Of a DNA stretch of 64,000 bases, positions 35,894 to 43,702 are shown one piece after another. The stretch covers positions 899,001-963,000 of the forward strand of contig NZ_CP119566.1 in assembly GCF_029277445.1 (NCBI RefSeq), written 5' to 3'. Source of the stretch: Pararhizobium qamdonense. Lineage in GTDB: Bacteria > Pseudomonadota > Alphaproteobacteria > Rhizobiales > Rhizobiaceae. The position numbers were made by a program, and so were the translations under genes. Position 1 is the stretch's first letter; every line of letters begins with the position of its first letter. Under the pieces are notes generated by a model. That model saw only the letters and a list, made by a program, of their open reading frames with translations, made no database searches and was not told where the DNA came from.

Positions 35894-36933
35894 GCGCCGA
35901 CGGCCCTCGAAAGGGTGTAACCGGGCGTCAGTCTGCCACGCGGTGTGACCTGTCTTTCGATGAGGTGCCAGTTCTCGGCCGTGAAGACGTTGGAGTCTCT
36001 CCCGCAGTTCGATAGGCGTTTATACCCTTTGACGAAGTGGTCCAGTTTCAGCTCCCCGGCCGCGTTGTCATCCCAGAGAGCGACTTCGATCGACATCTTG
36101 ACGAGTTGCACGGCCATGCCGAAACGCCACAGCCCGCCGTGCATCAATCGCCGGAGAAAGTCGTCGGTTGTCGGAAAAGCCAGCTCCATACGGCATGGAC
36201 CGACCATGGCCTCGACGATGGCGCGCATGTTTTCGATATCGCCCTCCGCGTTTTCGAGATTGTCGATCTCGATCGGGCGGACGCGGCGCTCCATCTGAAA
36301 CCACTCGTCCCGCTCTACGAACTGCATGACGTCCGGCACGCCCGCGACGATCAACCAGACTGGCCATTCCGGATCCTGCATCAGCAGCTTGACCGTGTTC
36401 GTGAGGTGAGCCCCGCCCTTCGCCTTGGGACCCTTCAGCACGTGCTGGAATTCGTCGAGGAAGATGACCTTGTGCATTTTCAGGCGCAGTCGCTTCCTGA
36501 TGATATTCCAGATGTCGTCTTCGCTGGGCGTTCGTTCGAGCGGATAGCCGGTCGCTTTGAGGATGGCTGTGCCGAGGGCCTTGGCCGTGCACGATGACGG
36601 CGTCTGGACCCTCAGGCAAAACTGGACCTCGTTGCCGTAGCCGTCGTCCATCGGCGCAAATTGCTTCATGGCGTCGAGGCGACGATTGACAAGCGTGCTT
36701 TTGCCCGCGCCCGAAGGACCCAATACGGCTACCGCGTAGCCTTCCTTCGCGGTCGGGTCGAGGATCCGCGCGACGACGAGCTCGAGCTCCATGTCGAGCT
36801 GTTCGTCGCTGTCGGTGGAGACGTAGACCTCGTCGAGAGCTTTCAGGACATCGGCACGGTCCTTGATGTTGGCGGGAGTTTGGCTTCGAAACAGTTCGAT
36901 CGCCTCGGCGTTGCGTCCTGAGAAGTCCATCAT
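35890..36933 (-). CDS. tnsC: TnsC/TniB-type AAA+ transposition regulator
   Basis: A 347-residue AAA+ ATPase. Walker A is GPSGAGKST (72-80), and Walker B is VIFLDEFQH with D160-E161. The sequence context (TPSSCTAKALGTAILKATGY, VWLIVAGVPD) is that of TniB/TnsC of Tn7-like and Tn5053-like elements. It should bridge the TniQ-marked target and the TnsAB transposase. The start is an ATGATG overlapping the tnsB stop; its stop overlaps the tniQ2 start. It has no C-terminal extension like Tn7 TnsC (555 residues) and is closer in size to TniB-like proteins. Confidence 0.92.
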   Translation of the reverse strand: MMDFSGRNAEAIELFRSQTPANIKDRADVLKALDEVYVSTDSDEQLDMELELVVARILDPTAKEGYAVAVLGPSGAGKSTLVNRRLDAMKQFAPMDDGYGNEVQFCLRVQTPSSCTAKALGTAILKATGYPLERTPSEDDIWNIIRKRLRLKMHKVIFLDEFQHVLKGPKAKGGAHLTNTVKLLMQDPEWPVWLIVAGVPDVMQFVERDEWFQMERRVRPIEIDNLENAEGDIENMRAIVEAMVGPCRMELAFPTTDDFLRRLMHGGLWRFGMAVQLVKMSIEVALWDDNAAGELKLDHFVKGYKRLSNCGRDSNVFTAENWHLIERQVTPRGRLTPGYTLSRAVGA

Positions 36934-39383
36934 TCCGTCTCCCCGAGCTTGCCTTCGATGCGAATGGTTTTCTTGCGCTTGACCTCGGGCGCAGACACGG
37001 GCGCGACGACTCCGCGTCCGTCTTCCTTTGCCAGGTCAGCGGCGCTCGGCCCTGCGACACGGGTTGGATTTGCGGGCCGCTGCGGCCTGGAACGCCCGTC
37101 GCCGTCCATCGAAACGGAACCGGGCGTCTTGCCGCGTTGCTCGGGTGTCAGAAAACCAGCCTGGCTGTAGACTTTCCCGCTTACGCCGGGGTTGAACGGA
37201 TCGGCAGCTGTCTCCAGCAACACCACCGTCCGCTCTTTGGCTGTTTTGCGTTTTCCTTTTTTGCGCGCGGTCGCGATCGCCGCCTCGACCTCGACGTCGA
37301 GACCGTCTTCTTCATCGTCATCCTCATGGTCGATACCGTCGTCGTAGCGGCCGAAATCGTAGGGCTGCGGCTGGTTGTACCCGAAAATCGCGCCGAGAGT
37401 GCTGTCTGCCATTGCGATTTTGGCTTCGAGATCGACGTGGAGCGCCACTCCGGGCCGCTTTTTGCTTGCTGCGATGATCTCGCGGACCGCGGCCAGCGAT
37501 TTTCGTACAATCTCCTGCGAGTGCTCGGTCCCGGCTCCGAAACGAGCCACGACGTAGCGCCTGGTTTCCGCCCACTCCTCCAGTGTCACCCCCTTCAATC
37601 CGTCGAATACCGAAGGGACCTCGATCCATTTGTTCAGACGTCTGTGTTTTACCGCGATGACAGAGATGTCCTGGTCGTTCATCCGGACAGTGAGTTTCGC
37701 ACGGAACCACTTTTTGCGGATTTCGAGAAGCTCGCGGCTCACGTAGTGGTTGCCAAGGATGTCGATCCCGTTGTTGGTGATCGAACGGCGCAACGTCGTG
37801 CCGAAGATCTCGCGATATCTGGTGTCCGACGGCGGAGGCAAAACGGCGCCCTCGGCGAGCTGTGTTCCCCTGTACCATGCCTCCAGCGGGGTCATGCCAA
37901 GAGCCCGGTGCTTGGTGTTGTGATAGCAGTCGACGATGAGACGTACGATCAAGTCGGCGAATTCGCCGTCGGTGAGGTGCGCGTGCTTCTCCGAGTCGTA
38001 CTCGTCCTTCTTGAGGATGCTGGAAAAAGTTTGACCGGAAAACAGGTGAATATACCGCTGATTGATGGTCCTGAAAAACCGTTCCATGCGCGCGCGGAGG
38101 TGGGGATGCTTGGAGGGAGGGATCCGGTGCTGACCGGTGAGCATCATGACGGCGATTTCGAATTTGCTCGAGGTATACCCGGTACCCGCGTCGGTATGGA
38201 TCGCACCCGGCGTGCCGCCTTGTGGCCATGGACTACGCGCTCCCGCAAGCGCGGCTACGCGGTCCTTCTGCTGAGCCACCATCGCGAGCGTCGCGACAGC
38301 GGAGCTACCGTCAGGGCTGCCGGTCAGGATTTTCAGGCCGCAGAGCGATCGGGTGAAGGCGTCGAGTGCGGCTGAGAGCCATACCCTTCCCATTTTCTCG
38401 ATCCGCACCTGGACCTCTCTGGGGAAAAGATCCCAGATTCCGTTTTTCGTGAACATCACCATCAGGTCGACCTCGTGCTCGTCCATCTCGACGATCTCGA
38501 GGGGACGTTTTACTTGGAGACCTTTCTGCGCGAACCCGTATTTCCTCTCGATCCGGTGCTTGTTCTGCGACCGTCCGACCTCGTTCAGAAAGTCGTTGCC
38601 TTCGCGAACCAGCCTCTGAAAGGTCGTCAGCGACGGAACCCGCATGCCGCCACCATTGGCTTTCCGCCTGTCGTTCTCGAGGATCATCTCGTTCCAGCAG
38701 AAATTGACGGGTGGCTGGTCTTCCGTACGCGTCATGTCGGCGTACTCGAGCTGGAAGGCGAGTTCTTCCCGTGTGAACGAGCTGCCCCAAGAGCTGTTCC
38801 CGCCATGGCGGCTTTCGAGCGATACCGGATCGAGTTCGCACTCCTCGAACCGCTCCAGCACCCGGCAGAATTGCCGCGGGCTGATGAAGAGCTTGCCCTT
38901 CCCCGTTTCCGCGATACTCCGGCGCACTTCCTCGAGAAGCGCCTCGTTCTCCGCGTGGAAGACCGCGAAGAACCGTTTGATGTCCTCTTCCGATCGGTGG
39001 TAGCGCTCCGACGGCCCGTCGATGCCCTCTTCCTGCGCGATGAACTCGGACGCCATACGCGCACGGAAAATCGCCAGCGGAGACATCTCGAAGCTTTTTG
39101 CGTTTCGAGCGCGCATGATGGCGTTGCGTTCGGAATAGTGCCCGACGTCGATCTCCATGGTGCCACGCCGGAGGAGCTGCGAGATTTCCTTCCAGTCGTA
39201 GGCTTTCGTCTTGGCCTTGCCGCGGTCGTTGGCGGGGCGGAGCACGACGCCCTGGTCGTATTCCTTGGCGTACTTGAGTTCGTGCCCGTGGATGATCACG
39301 AGATCGTCGGGTCCGATCTTGTACTTGGTAAAGGCTTGGGAGGCTTCGAGCGGGGATTTCGGCGCAGGTTTAGTCTTAGGCAT
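36930..39383 (-). CDS. tnsB: TnsB/TniA-type DDE transposase
   Basis: An 817-residue transposase of the Mu/Tn7/retroviral-integrase superfamily. The catalytic triad is readable: D301 in IVEMDEHEVDL, D398 in AIHTDAGTGY and E434 in RARMERFFRTINQRY, with the D-35-E spacing. The N-terminal 280 residues contain the DNA-binding helical domains. The C-terminus includes a Mu-type beta-barrel and an acidic/basic tail (residues about 690-720). It overlaps tnsA by 8 nt and tnsC by 4 nt. It should cut the 3' ends and join them to target DNA. Confidence 0.94.
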   Translation of the reverse strand: MPKTKPAPKSPLEASQAFTKYKIGPDDLVIIHGHELKYAKEYDQGVVLRPANDRGKAKTKAYDWKEISQLLRRGTMEIDVGHYSERNAIMRARNAKSFEMSPLAIFRARMASEFIAQEEGIDGPSERYHRSEEDIKRFFAVFHAENEALLEEVRRSIAETGKGKLFISPRQFCRVLERFEECELDPVSLESRHGGNSSWGSSFTREELAFQLEYADMTRTEDQPPVNFCWNEMILENDRRKANGGGMRVPSLTTFQRLVREGNDFLNEVGRSQNKHRIERKYGFAQKGLQVKRPLEIVEMDEHEVDLMVMFTKNGIWDLFPREVQVRIEKMGRVWLSAALDAFTRSLCGLKILTGSPDGSSAVATLAMVAQQKDRVAALAGARSPWPQGGTPGAIHTDAGTGYTSSKFEIAVMMLTGQHRIPPSKHPHLRARMERFFRTINQRYIHLFSGQTFSSILKKDEYDSEKHAHLTDGEFADLIVRLIVDCYHNTKHRALGMTPLEAWYRGTQLAEGAVLPPPSDTRYREIFGTTLRRSITNNGIDILGNHYVSRELLEIRKKWFRAKLTVRMNDQDISVIAVKHRRLNKWIEVPSVFDGLKGVTLEEWAETRRYVVARFGAGTEHSQEIVRKSLAAVREIIAASKKRPGVALHVDLEAKIAMADSTLGAIFGYNQPQPYDFGRYDDGIDHEDDDEEDGLDVEVEAAIATARKKGKRKTAKERTVVLLETAADPFNPGVSGKVYSQAGFLTPEQRGKTPGSVSMDGDGRSRPQRPANPTRVAGPSAADLAKEDGRGVVAPVSAPEVKRKKTIRIEGKLGETE

Positions 39384-40113
39384 GGGTCGGTTTCTCCGGT
39401 GTGTAGATCCAGGAATGGCGTTTGAGGAACGTCTTCTTGGCCTTGGGGTGGCCGTGGAAAACTTGGCGGCGGTCGATCAGCGTCCAGAGCGCGTTCCAGG
39501 CGCTGGCCAACGGGATTTCGTCTACCTGCGTCAGCACGTCGAACACGCGTGCGTGTCCTCCGGCGGCGTGCAGAGCGTTCAGAACCAGTGTGTTGTTTCC
39601 CTCGTTGCAGACCTGGCGCGCTGCCATGATCTGTGCCGCGCGGTAAACGGCAGGTTTAGAAATCTCCTTTTCTGTCAGCAAGTTCGCGCAATGCGCGTGT
39701 TGATGCAGAACTTGGTTACGGATTAGTTCGAGTTCGAGTTCGACCTCGGCGGATCGCTCGATGTGGCGTACGGCGAAGAGCGCGATGTATCCGCTGTGGT
39801 ATTCGACGCGGAGGTCGAAATACGTCCAGTGCCAACGCCCTTCGCGCATAAAGTGGACACGGCCGTACTGCGCCTGGATGTTCTTCACGTTTGGCTGTGA
39901 CATGAGGATGAGCATCGCGCCCCACTCAAGGCCGCTTTCGAGGCGCACGTTGGTATCGCTGCCGGGATCGTACTGATGCACCCGGTTCGAGACGATGTTC
40001 ATCCGCTCTTCGACGGGTTTGAGATCGGGACGGTTTCGCTCGGCGATGTTGCGGTCGGCGTGGCCGGGTTCGGCGTAGACGCTGTCCCATTCGATCTGCG
40101 GTTCGTCAGCCAA
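39376..40113 (-). CDS. tnsA: TnsA-like endonuclease subunit
   Basis: A 245-residue protein immediately before tnsB, in the TnsA position. Residues 52-120 show the TnsA nuclease pattern: an acidic residue in RLESGLEWGAMLILM (E59 or E63), QAQYGRVHFMREGRWHWTYF, then D100 in YFDLRVEY, then IALFAVRHIE. In Tn7 TnsA the last motif is Q-x-K, whereas here it reads A-V-R, so the lysine is replaced by R116. The C-terminal part is helical/winged, as in TnsA's TnsC-contacting domain. The start is TTG (no ATG or GTG in frame back to the previous stop) and overlaps the small upstream ORF by 8 nt. Confidence 0.8.
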   Translation of the reverse strand: MADEPQIEWDSVYAEPGHADRNIAERNRPDLKPVEERMNIVSNRVHQYDPGSDTNVRLESGLEWGAMLILMSQPNVKNIQAQYGRVHFMREGRWHWTYFDLRVEYHSGYIALFAVRHIERSAEVELELELIRNQVLHQHAHCANLLTEKEISKPAVYRAAQIMAARQVCNEGNNTLVLNALHAAGGHARVFDVLTQVDEIPLASAWNALWTLIDRRQVFHGHPKAKKTFLKRHSWIYTPEKPTHA

Positions 40114-40270
40114 GGCTTGGTATTTTGCAGTCTCCTGACGAGTTGTCTGCCTCCTTGCCCTCCTTCTTCGCGGGCTTGGCGTAGAACGTGTCGCGCTTGT
40201 AAGGCATCGCGATCATATCGATACCGGCGCGACGTTCGTGGATGGTGTCGATGAGGGAATGCTGGTCCAT
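40106..40270 (-). CDS. 54-codon leader ORF coupled to tnsA
   Basis: A short ORF starting MDQHSLIDTIHERRAGIDMI and ending CKIPSLG. The ATG has GGGGAG 7 nt upstream. The stop TGA lies within TTGGCTGA, so it overlaps the tnsA TTG start by 8 nt, just as the later genes of this operon overlap one another. The middle (AMPYKRDTFYAKPAKKEGKE) is basic and the chain has no hydrophobic segment. It may be a real small transposition factor or a leader that makes tnsA translation depend on upstream reading. Confidence 0.6.
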   Translation of the reverse strand: MDQHSLIDTIHERRAGIDMIAMPYKRDTFYAKPAKKEGKEADNSSGDCKIPSLG

Positions 40271-41062
40271 GTCGTTCTCCCCACGCGCGAGCGTGTCTCC
40301 GGGCTATCCAGACCCGGTCGATCGAAAGCCTGGCGTTCCGATGGCGGAGCGCCTGCGACTACGCTGGACGGCGTATACGCCGCGCGGCGGGGGAGTTGAC
40401 GGAGGGGTACTCGCGGGATGTGGCGGTCTCTGCCGCAGGCCCGGTCAGGGGCGCGCGAAGCAAACCGAAACGATATCGTTGCGGTCCTGCGAGCGGCAGG
40501 CGACCGGAAAGATCAGCGTTGAAAAGGGAATGCGGGTTCGCTGTTACGACCGCGACGGAGATGTGGAGAGCCCAGCGATGGCAGACGTGAAGAATATCGG
40601 CAGTCTGGTGAATAATGTTCATCCCGGAGCCCCTTGACCTCGTACCTAGCGACTGTCTCGCTGGCCGTGGTCCCGCGGGGAACTTTCCGGCTCAGAGAGA
40701 AGTGAAACCTATAAGGCGCACTATGAACATCTAGGACCTCCATTGCGGACCGCAGTAGTGCGGCCACACGTCTAACGCTTATCCTTATACAGCCCAGGAA
40801 TTAACGTGCCGTTAAAATCGGATGATTTCGGTTGACAGGTGGCGGTCATCCTCACCTGTAAAGGCGGGTTCCTGAATTCCTAAAGCGTACCACCAGTAGA
40901 AGTCATACGGCAGGTCGGGAAGTCGGCGCGATCGGAGACATGTCGATTTAAGCTATGTTTTACCACGAGTTACAATCAGGTTCGTTAACTAACGACGGTC
41001 CCTTTTCTGTTAACCGCTGCCGAATAGGCTCTCCCCAATTCTAGATCGCAAGCGCGGGTGTA
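40271..41062. other. Divergent region between the tns operon and the cytosine methyltransferase, no supported gene
   Basis: About 790 bp. By analogy with Tn7, the element end nearest tnsA might lie here, but I found no repeated TnsB-site-like motif or TGT/ACA tip pair. It must hold promoters for both directions. The part from about 40,780 to 41,040 is AT-richer and contains an inverted repeat at 40,835-40,859. Open frames on both strands at 40,242-40,640 oppose each other and resemble nothing. Confidence 0.45.
40835..40859. promoter_or_regulatory. Inverted repeat, candidate operator
   Basis: ACAGGTG and CACCTGT, 7-base perfect arms separated by 11 bases, in the AT-rich centre of the divergent region. 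Overlapping it is a TTGACA box (40,833-40,838). The spacing suits a dimeric regulator controlling the methyltransferase and/or the tns operon. No regulator gene is adjacent. Confidence 0.4.
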
Positions 41063-41068
41063 TTGCAT

Positions 41069-42223
41069 ATGTATCGAGTACTGGATCTCTTCAGCGGCGC
41101 TGGTGGATTTTCGACGGGGATGTCCATGGCGGGTTTTCACGTCAGTGGCGCTGTTGAGTTCAATCGGGATGCAATGGCCACTTTCAAGGCAAATCACCCG
41201 CCTACGGATTTCATGGCGATGAGGGCAGACATCGAACTGTTTCCGATGATCATGTTGAGTTTCACCAAGGGAATTGACGTGGTCGTAGGAGGCCCGCCGT
41301 GCCAGCCGTTTTCCGAGGCGGGGCTGCAAAACCCTCTCGACGAAAGAGCGCACTTGTTTAAAGAGTACGTGAAGCTCCTGAACGGTGTCGACAGGCCACA
41401 CTTCAAACCGCCGTCGGCGTTTATTTTCGAAAACGTCGAAGGCCTGGCGCGCGTGCGAGACGGCGCGGACCTGAAAGCGATCCAGACGGCGCTGGCGGGC
41501 TGTGGGTATCATCTAACGACCGAAATACTGGACGCGTCGGATTACGGCGTTCCACAGCGAAGGCGCAGGCTGATCATCGTCGGCTCGAAATTCCCTGGTT
41601 TCCGCTTTCCGGAGCCAGTGGCTGCCGAAGAGCGCAGAACCCTGAGAGACGCGATCGGTGACCTCCCGCTGCCAACGGAAAACGGAGAGGTCCAAATCCG
41701 CGACGGGATGGTGACCGGACACCAGTCGCCCAATCATTCAAGGGATCTCGTGGATCTCATCGACCAGATTCCATATGGCGGCCGTCTACGTGATTTGAAC
41801 TTGCCCAATGCGCCAAAGGCATTCGCAGGCTCCTATGCGAGGCTGCGATGGGAGCGCCCCTCGCAGACGATCACGAGCAGTTTCGCCAAGCCAAGCTCCG
41901 CACGATGCATCCACCCCGAACAAAACCGGGCCCTGACAATTCGGGAAGCCGCGCGGCTGCAGAGTTTCCCCGACGCGTACCAGTTCCATGGTGGTACCGG
42001 ATCGATACGGCTTCAGATCGGGAACGCGGTTCCGCCATTGCTGGCGATGCATCTCGGGCAGGCTCTGAGAAACCATCTCGAGGAAAACGGCGTGCCTTTC
42101 CAGAATTACCAGCTTCCGGAAAGAGGTCTTATTTCCGAGGAGGACAAACCTTGGTACCTCAAGGAGAAGCAGAATCAGAAATTCAAGGAGATGCTAAGGG
42201 AGAAAGCCGGCATGGAGATCTAG
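41069..42223 (+). CDS. DNA (cytosine-5) methyltransferase, orphan
   Basis: A 384-residue C5 methyltransferase with motifs in order: I (LDLFSGAGGFSTGM), IV with the catalytic Cys (VVVGGPPCQPFSEAG), VI (FENVEG), VIII (QRRRRLIIVGSKFPG), IX (AARLQSFPD) and X (RLQIGNAVPPLLA). A target-recognition region of moderate size lies between VIII and IX. The ATG at 41,069 is preferred; a TTG 6 nt earlier is possible. No restriction endonuclease or Vsr gene is adjacent. It begins the right-hand cargo, diverging from the tns operon. Confidence 0.93.
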   Translation: MYRVLDLFSGAGGFSTGMSMAGFHVSGAVEFNRDAMATFKANHPPTDFMAMRADIELFPMIMLSFTKGIDVVVGGPPCQPFSEAGLQNPLDERAHLFKEYVKLLNGVDRPHFKPPSAFIFENVEGLARVRDGADLKAIQTALAGCGYHLTTEILDASDYGVPQRRRRLIIVGSKFPGFRFPEPVAAEERRTLRDAIGDLPLPTENGEVQIRDGMVTGHQSPNHSRDLVDLIDQIPYGGRLRDLNLPNAPKAFAGSYARLRWERPSQTITSSFAKPSSARCIHPEQNRALTIREAARLQSFPDAYQFHGGTGSIRLQIGNAVPPLLAMHLGQALRNHLEENGVPFQNYQLPERGLISEEDKPWYLKEKQNQKFKEMLREKAGMEI

Positions 42224-42686
42224 GCGGCATCGACGTTATGCCGAAGGCGGGCGATCGGAGCGTAGCCGTGATCGGGATACGAGACGTGAAGGCTGTCATT
42301 TCCAATTTGCTGTGACTGTGCTCGGCTAGTACTGTTTTAGGTTTGAAAGGCTGGCAGTCTAATACGTCTGGGTGATGTCCAGCCTTCCGGTTACGGTGCA
42401 CGGATAAGCGCCGTCCGTGCTGAGGTTTCACGCATGGTTTTCGGCCAGTGAGGTTTAGCCGCCACTCGTGCGGCGCAGCAGTTCCTGATCCTACTGCTGC
42501 CCGACACGTTCGCGCATGACGGGGCGGAGGCGTGGGCGTTTGTTAAGTATTGCCGCATGCTTCCGGACGACATTGTTTTGCGACAGGTGTGGGTTTACGA
42601 GCCTAAAAATATCTCGGATGGCAGGTGGGACGCAGGAATCCGTTTTCATATCAGGCATGAGAATTCTCGGTTTTGGGCGGGCGAGT
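42224..42686. other. Intergenic region, possible gene debris
   Basis: About 460 bp after the methyltransferase. A short stretch in one frame near 42,557-42,720 (VLRQVWVYEPKNISDGRWDA) looks protein-like but leads nowhere, so it may be a remnant or chance. Nothing else was recognised. Confidence 0.35.
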
Positions 42687-43210
42687 ATGATACCGGAAAG
42701 CGTTGGCACATCCCCATTTGGCATATTCCAGCTGGGGGACGAGTATCTCGAGGCGGCAAGAGTTGCGGCGGCCTTGCCGAGAGCCACGACGTACGGTCCC
42801 GCCAGGTTGCTTGCTTATCATGCGTGCGAGCTGTACCTCAAAACCTACCTCAGAGCACGTAGACTGCCTGTCCTGGAGCTGCGAAATTGGGCCACGACCT
42901 CGTACGGATGGCGGACGAAGGTGTGCAGCTTGGCTTGCATATCGATCAACGACAAATAAGCCAGATGGAAACAATCGAAAGGCTGGATGACTATGTCAAG
43001 GCACGTTACACCGCAGTGTCGATACCGGGGACCCCGGGGATCGGCACCGCGCTCGAGATCGCGACCAGCCTTCGCGAGACCGTTCGGCTCGCGTTGGACT
43101 ATGATGATTTTGGGATGCCTACAGGGCCGATCTGGCCGGACGGAGAGCGCGCGGACTTGATCGCCGCTCGCGAGCAATGGTCTCGTGAAAGTGTTTCCGC
43201 GCGGAAGTGA
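42687..43210 (+). pseudogene. HEPN-like protein gene, frameshifted
   Basis: The first part, from ATG 42,687, reads FGIFQLGDEYLEAARVAA, then ARLLAYHACELYLKTYLRAR, a pattern seen in HEPN-domain proteins. At about 42,883 the frame is lost. Continuing one frame over gives LGHDLVRMADEGVQLGLHID and MPTGPIWPDGERADL to 43,210. A single missing base in CGAAATTGG (AAAA to AAA) would restore one ORF of about 174 codons. HEPN proteins are often RNases or defence/toxin components; no antitoxin-like nucleotidyltransferase is adjacent. The family call rests on pattern only. Confidence 0.55.
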
Positions 43211-43348
43211 TGGTGGTCGGAACTCGATGAATTTCGAGAGCTACAGACATTCCGTCCAGAAGTACGCCAGTTTGCGACATCAATTCGGGCGGGCTCCGGC
43301 GCGTGCGGGGAGACATGCTTGCGCGCATTCGCCACGCGCCGCGCCCCG

Positions 43349-43702
43349 TCACGCCCGTTCGAGGACCGACGCTCGGGAGAGCGGGTCGCTCAGCCTGTAG
43401 ACCCGACTTCGGCATCTCGCCCATGTCATGTCGCGGTCCAGTTGGAGGAGCGGGGAGGTACGCCCGTAGCCTCCCACGCTGATGAACGGATGGTCATGGA
43501 AATTTCCGAAGATATGTCGGTACCGCTCGCCGGAGGTGTAACAGACCTCGTCGATGATCCAGTTCGAAATCAGCGGAGCTTGCGACAGTTCATCTTCCGT
43601 GGGCGGCGTCCCCGAGGCAATCTGCTCGAGCGTCAGTCGGTAATCTCGCAGGTATTCCTCGGCTGAGCGTCCGTCGGGCATGGCGAATTCCCGGTCGTTC
43701 AT
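43349..43702 (-). CDS. Small protein coupled to the FtsH-like protease, unknown function
   Basis: A 117-residue protein starting MNDREFAMPDGRSAEEYLRD. The ATG overlaps the protease gene's stop (ATGA), so it is translationally coupled and probably a functional partner. It is hydrophilic, with a probable helical N-terminal half (EEYLRDYRLTLEQIAS) and a DEVCYTSGERYRHIFGNFHD centre. A long open frame upstream in the same frame is a shadow of the protease gene. I do not recognise the family with certainty. Confidence 0.75.
   Translation of the reverse strand: MNDREFAMPDGRSAEEYLRDYRLTLEQIASGTPPTEDELSQAPLISNWIIDEVCYTSGERYRHIFGNFHDHPFISVGGYGRTSPLLQLDRDMTWARCRSRVYRLSDPLSRASVLERA

Noticed and set aside
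32319..40113. A CRISPR-associated transposon (CAST).
   Set aside because: The tns/tni genes are right for it, but I found no cas effector gene, no CRISPR repeat array and no repeat-spacer pattern anywhere in the window.
40242..40637. Opposing open frames (about 90-130 codons) between tnsA and the cytosine methyltransferase.
   Set aside because: The two strands compete, neither has a good ribosome site or recognisable sequence, and amino-acid composition follows GC-rich noise.
42557..42862. A separate 101-codon gene in another frame before the HEPN-like gene.
   Set aside because: Only its first half looks protein-like, it overlaps the better-supported HEPN-like frame, and it ends in arginine/serine-rich noise.
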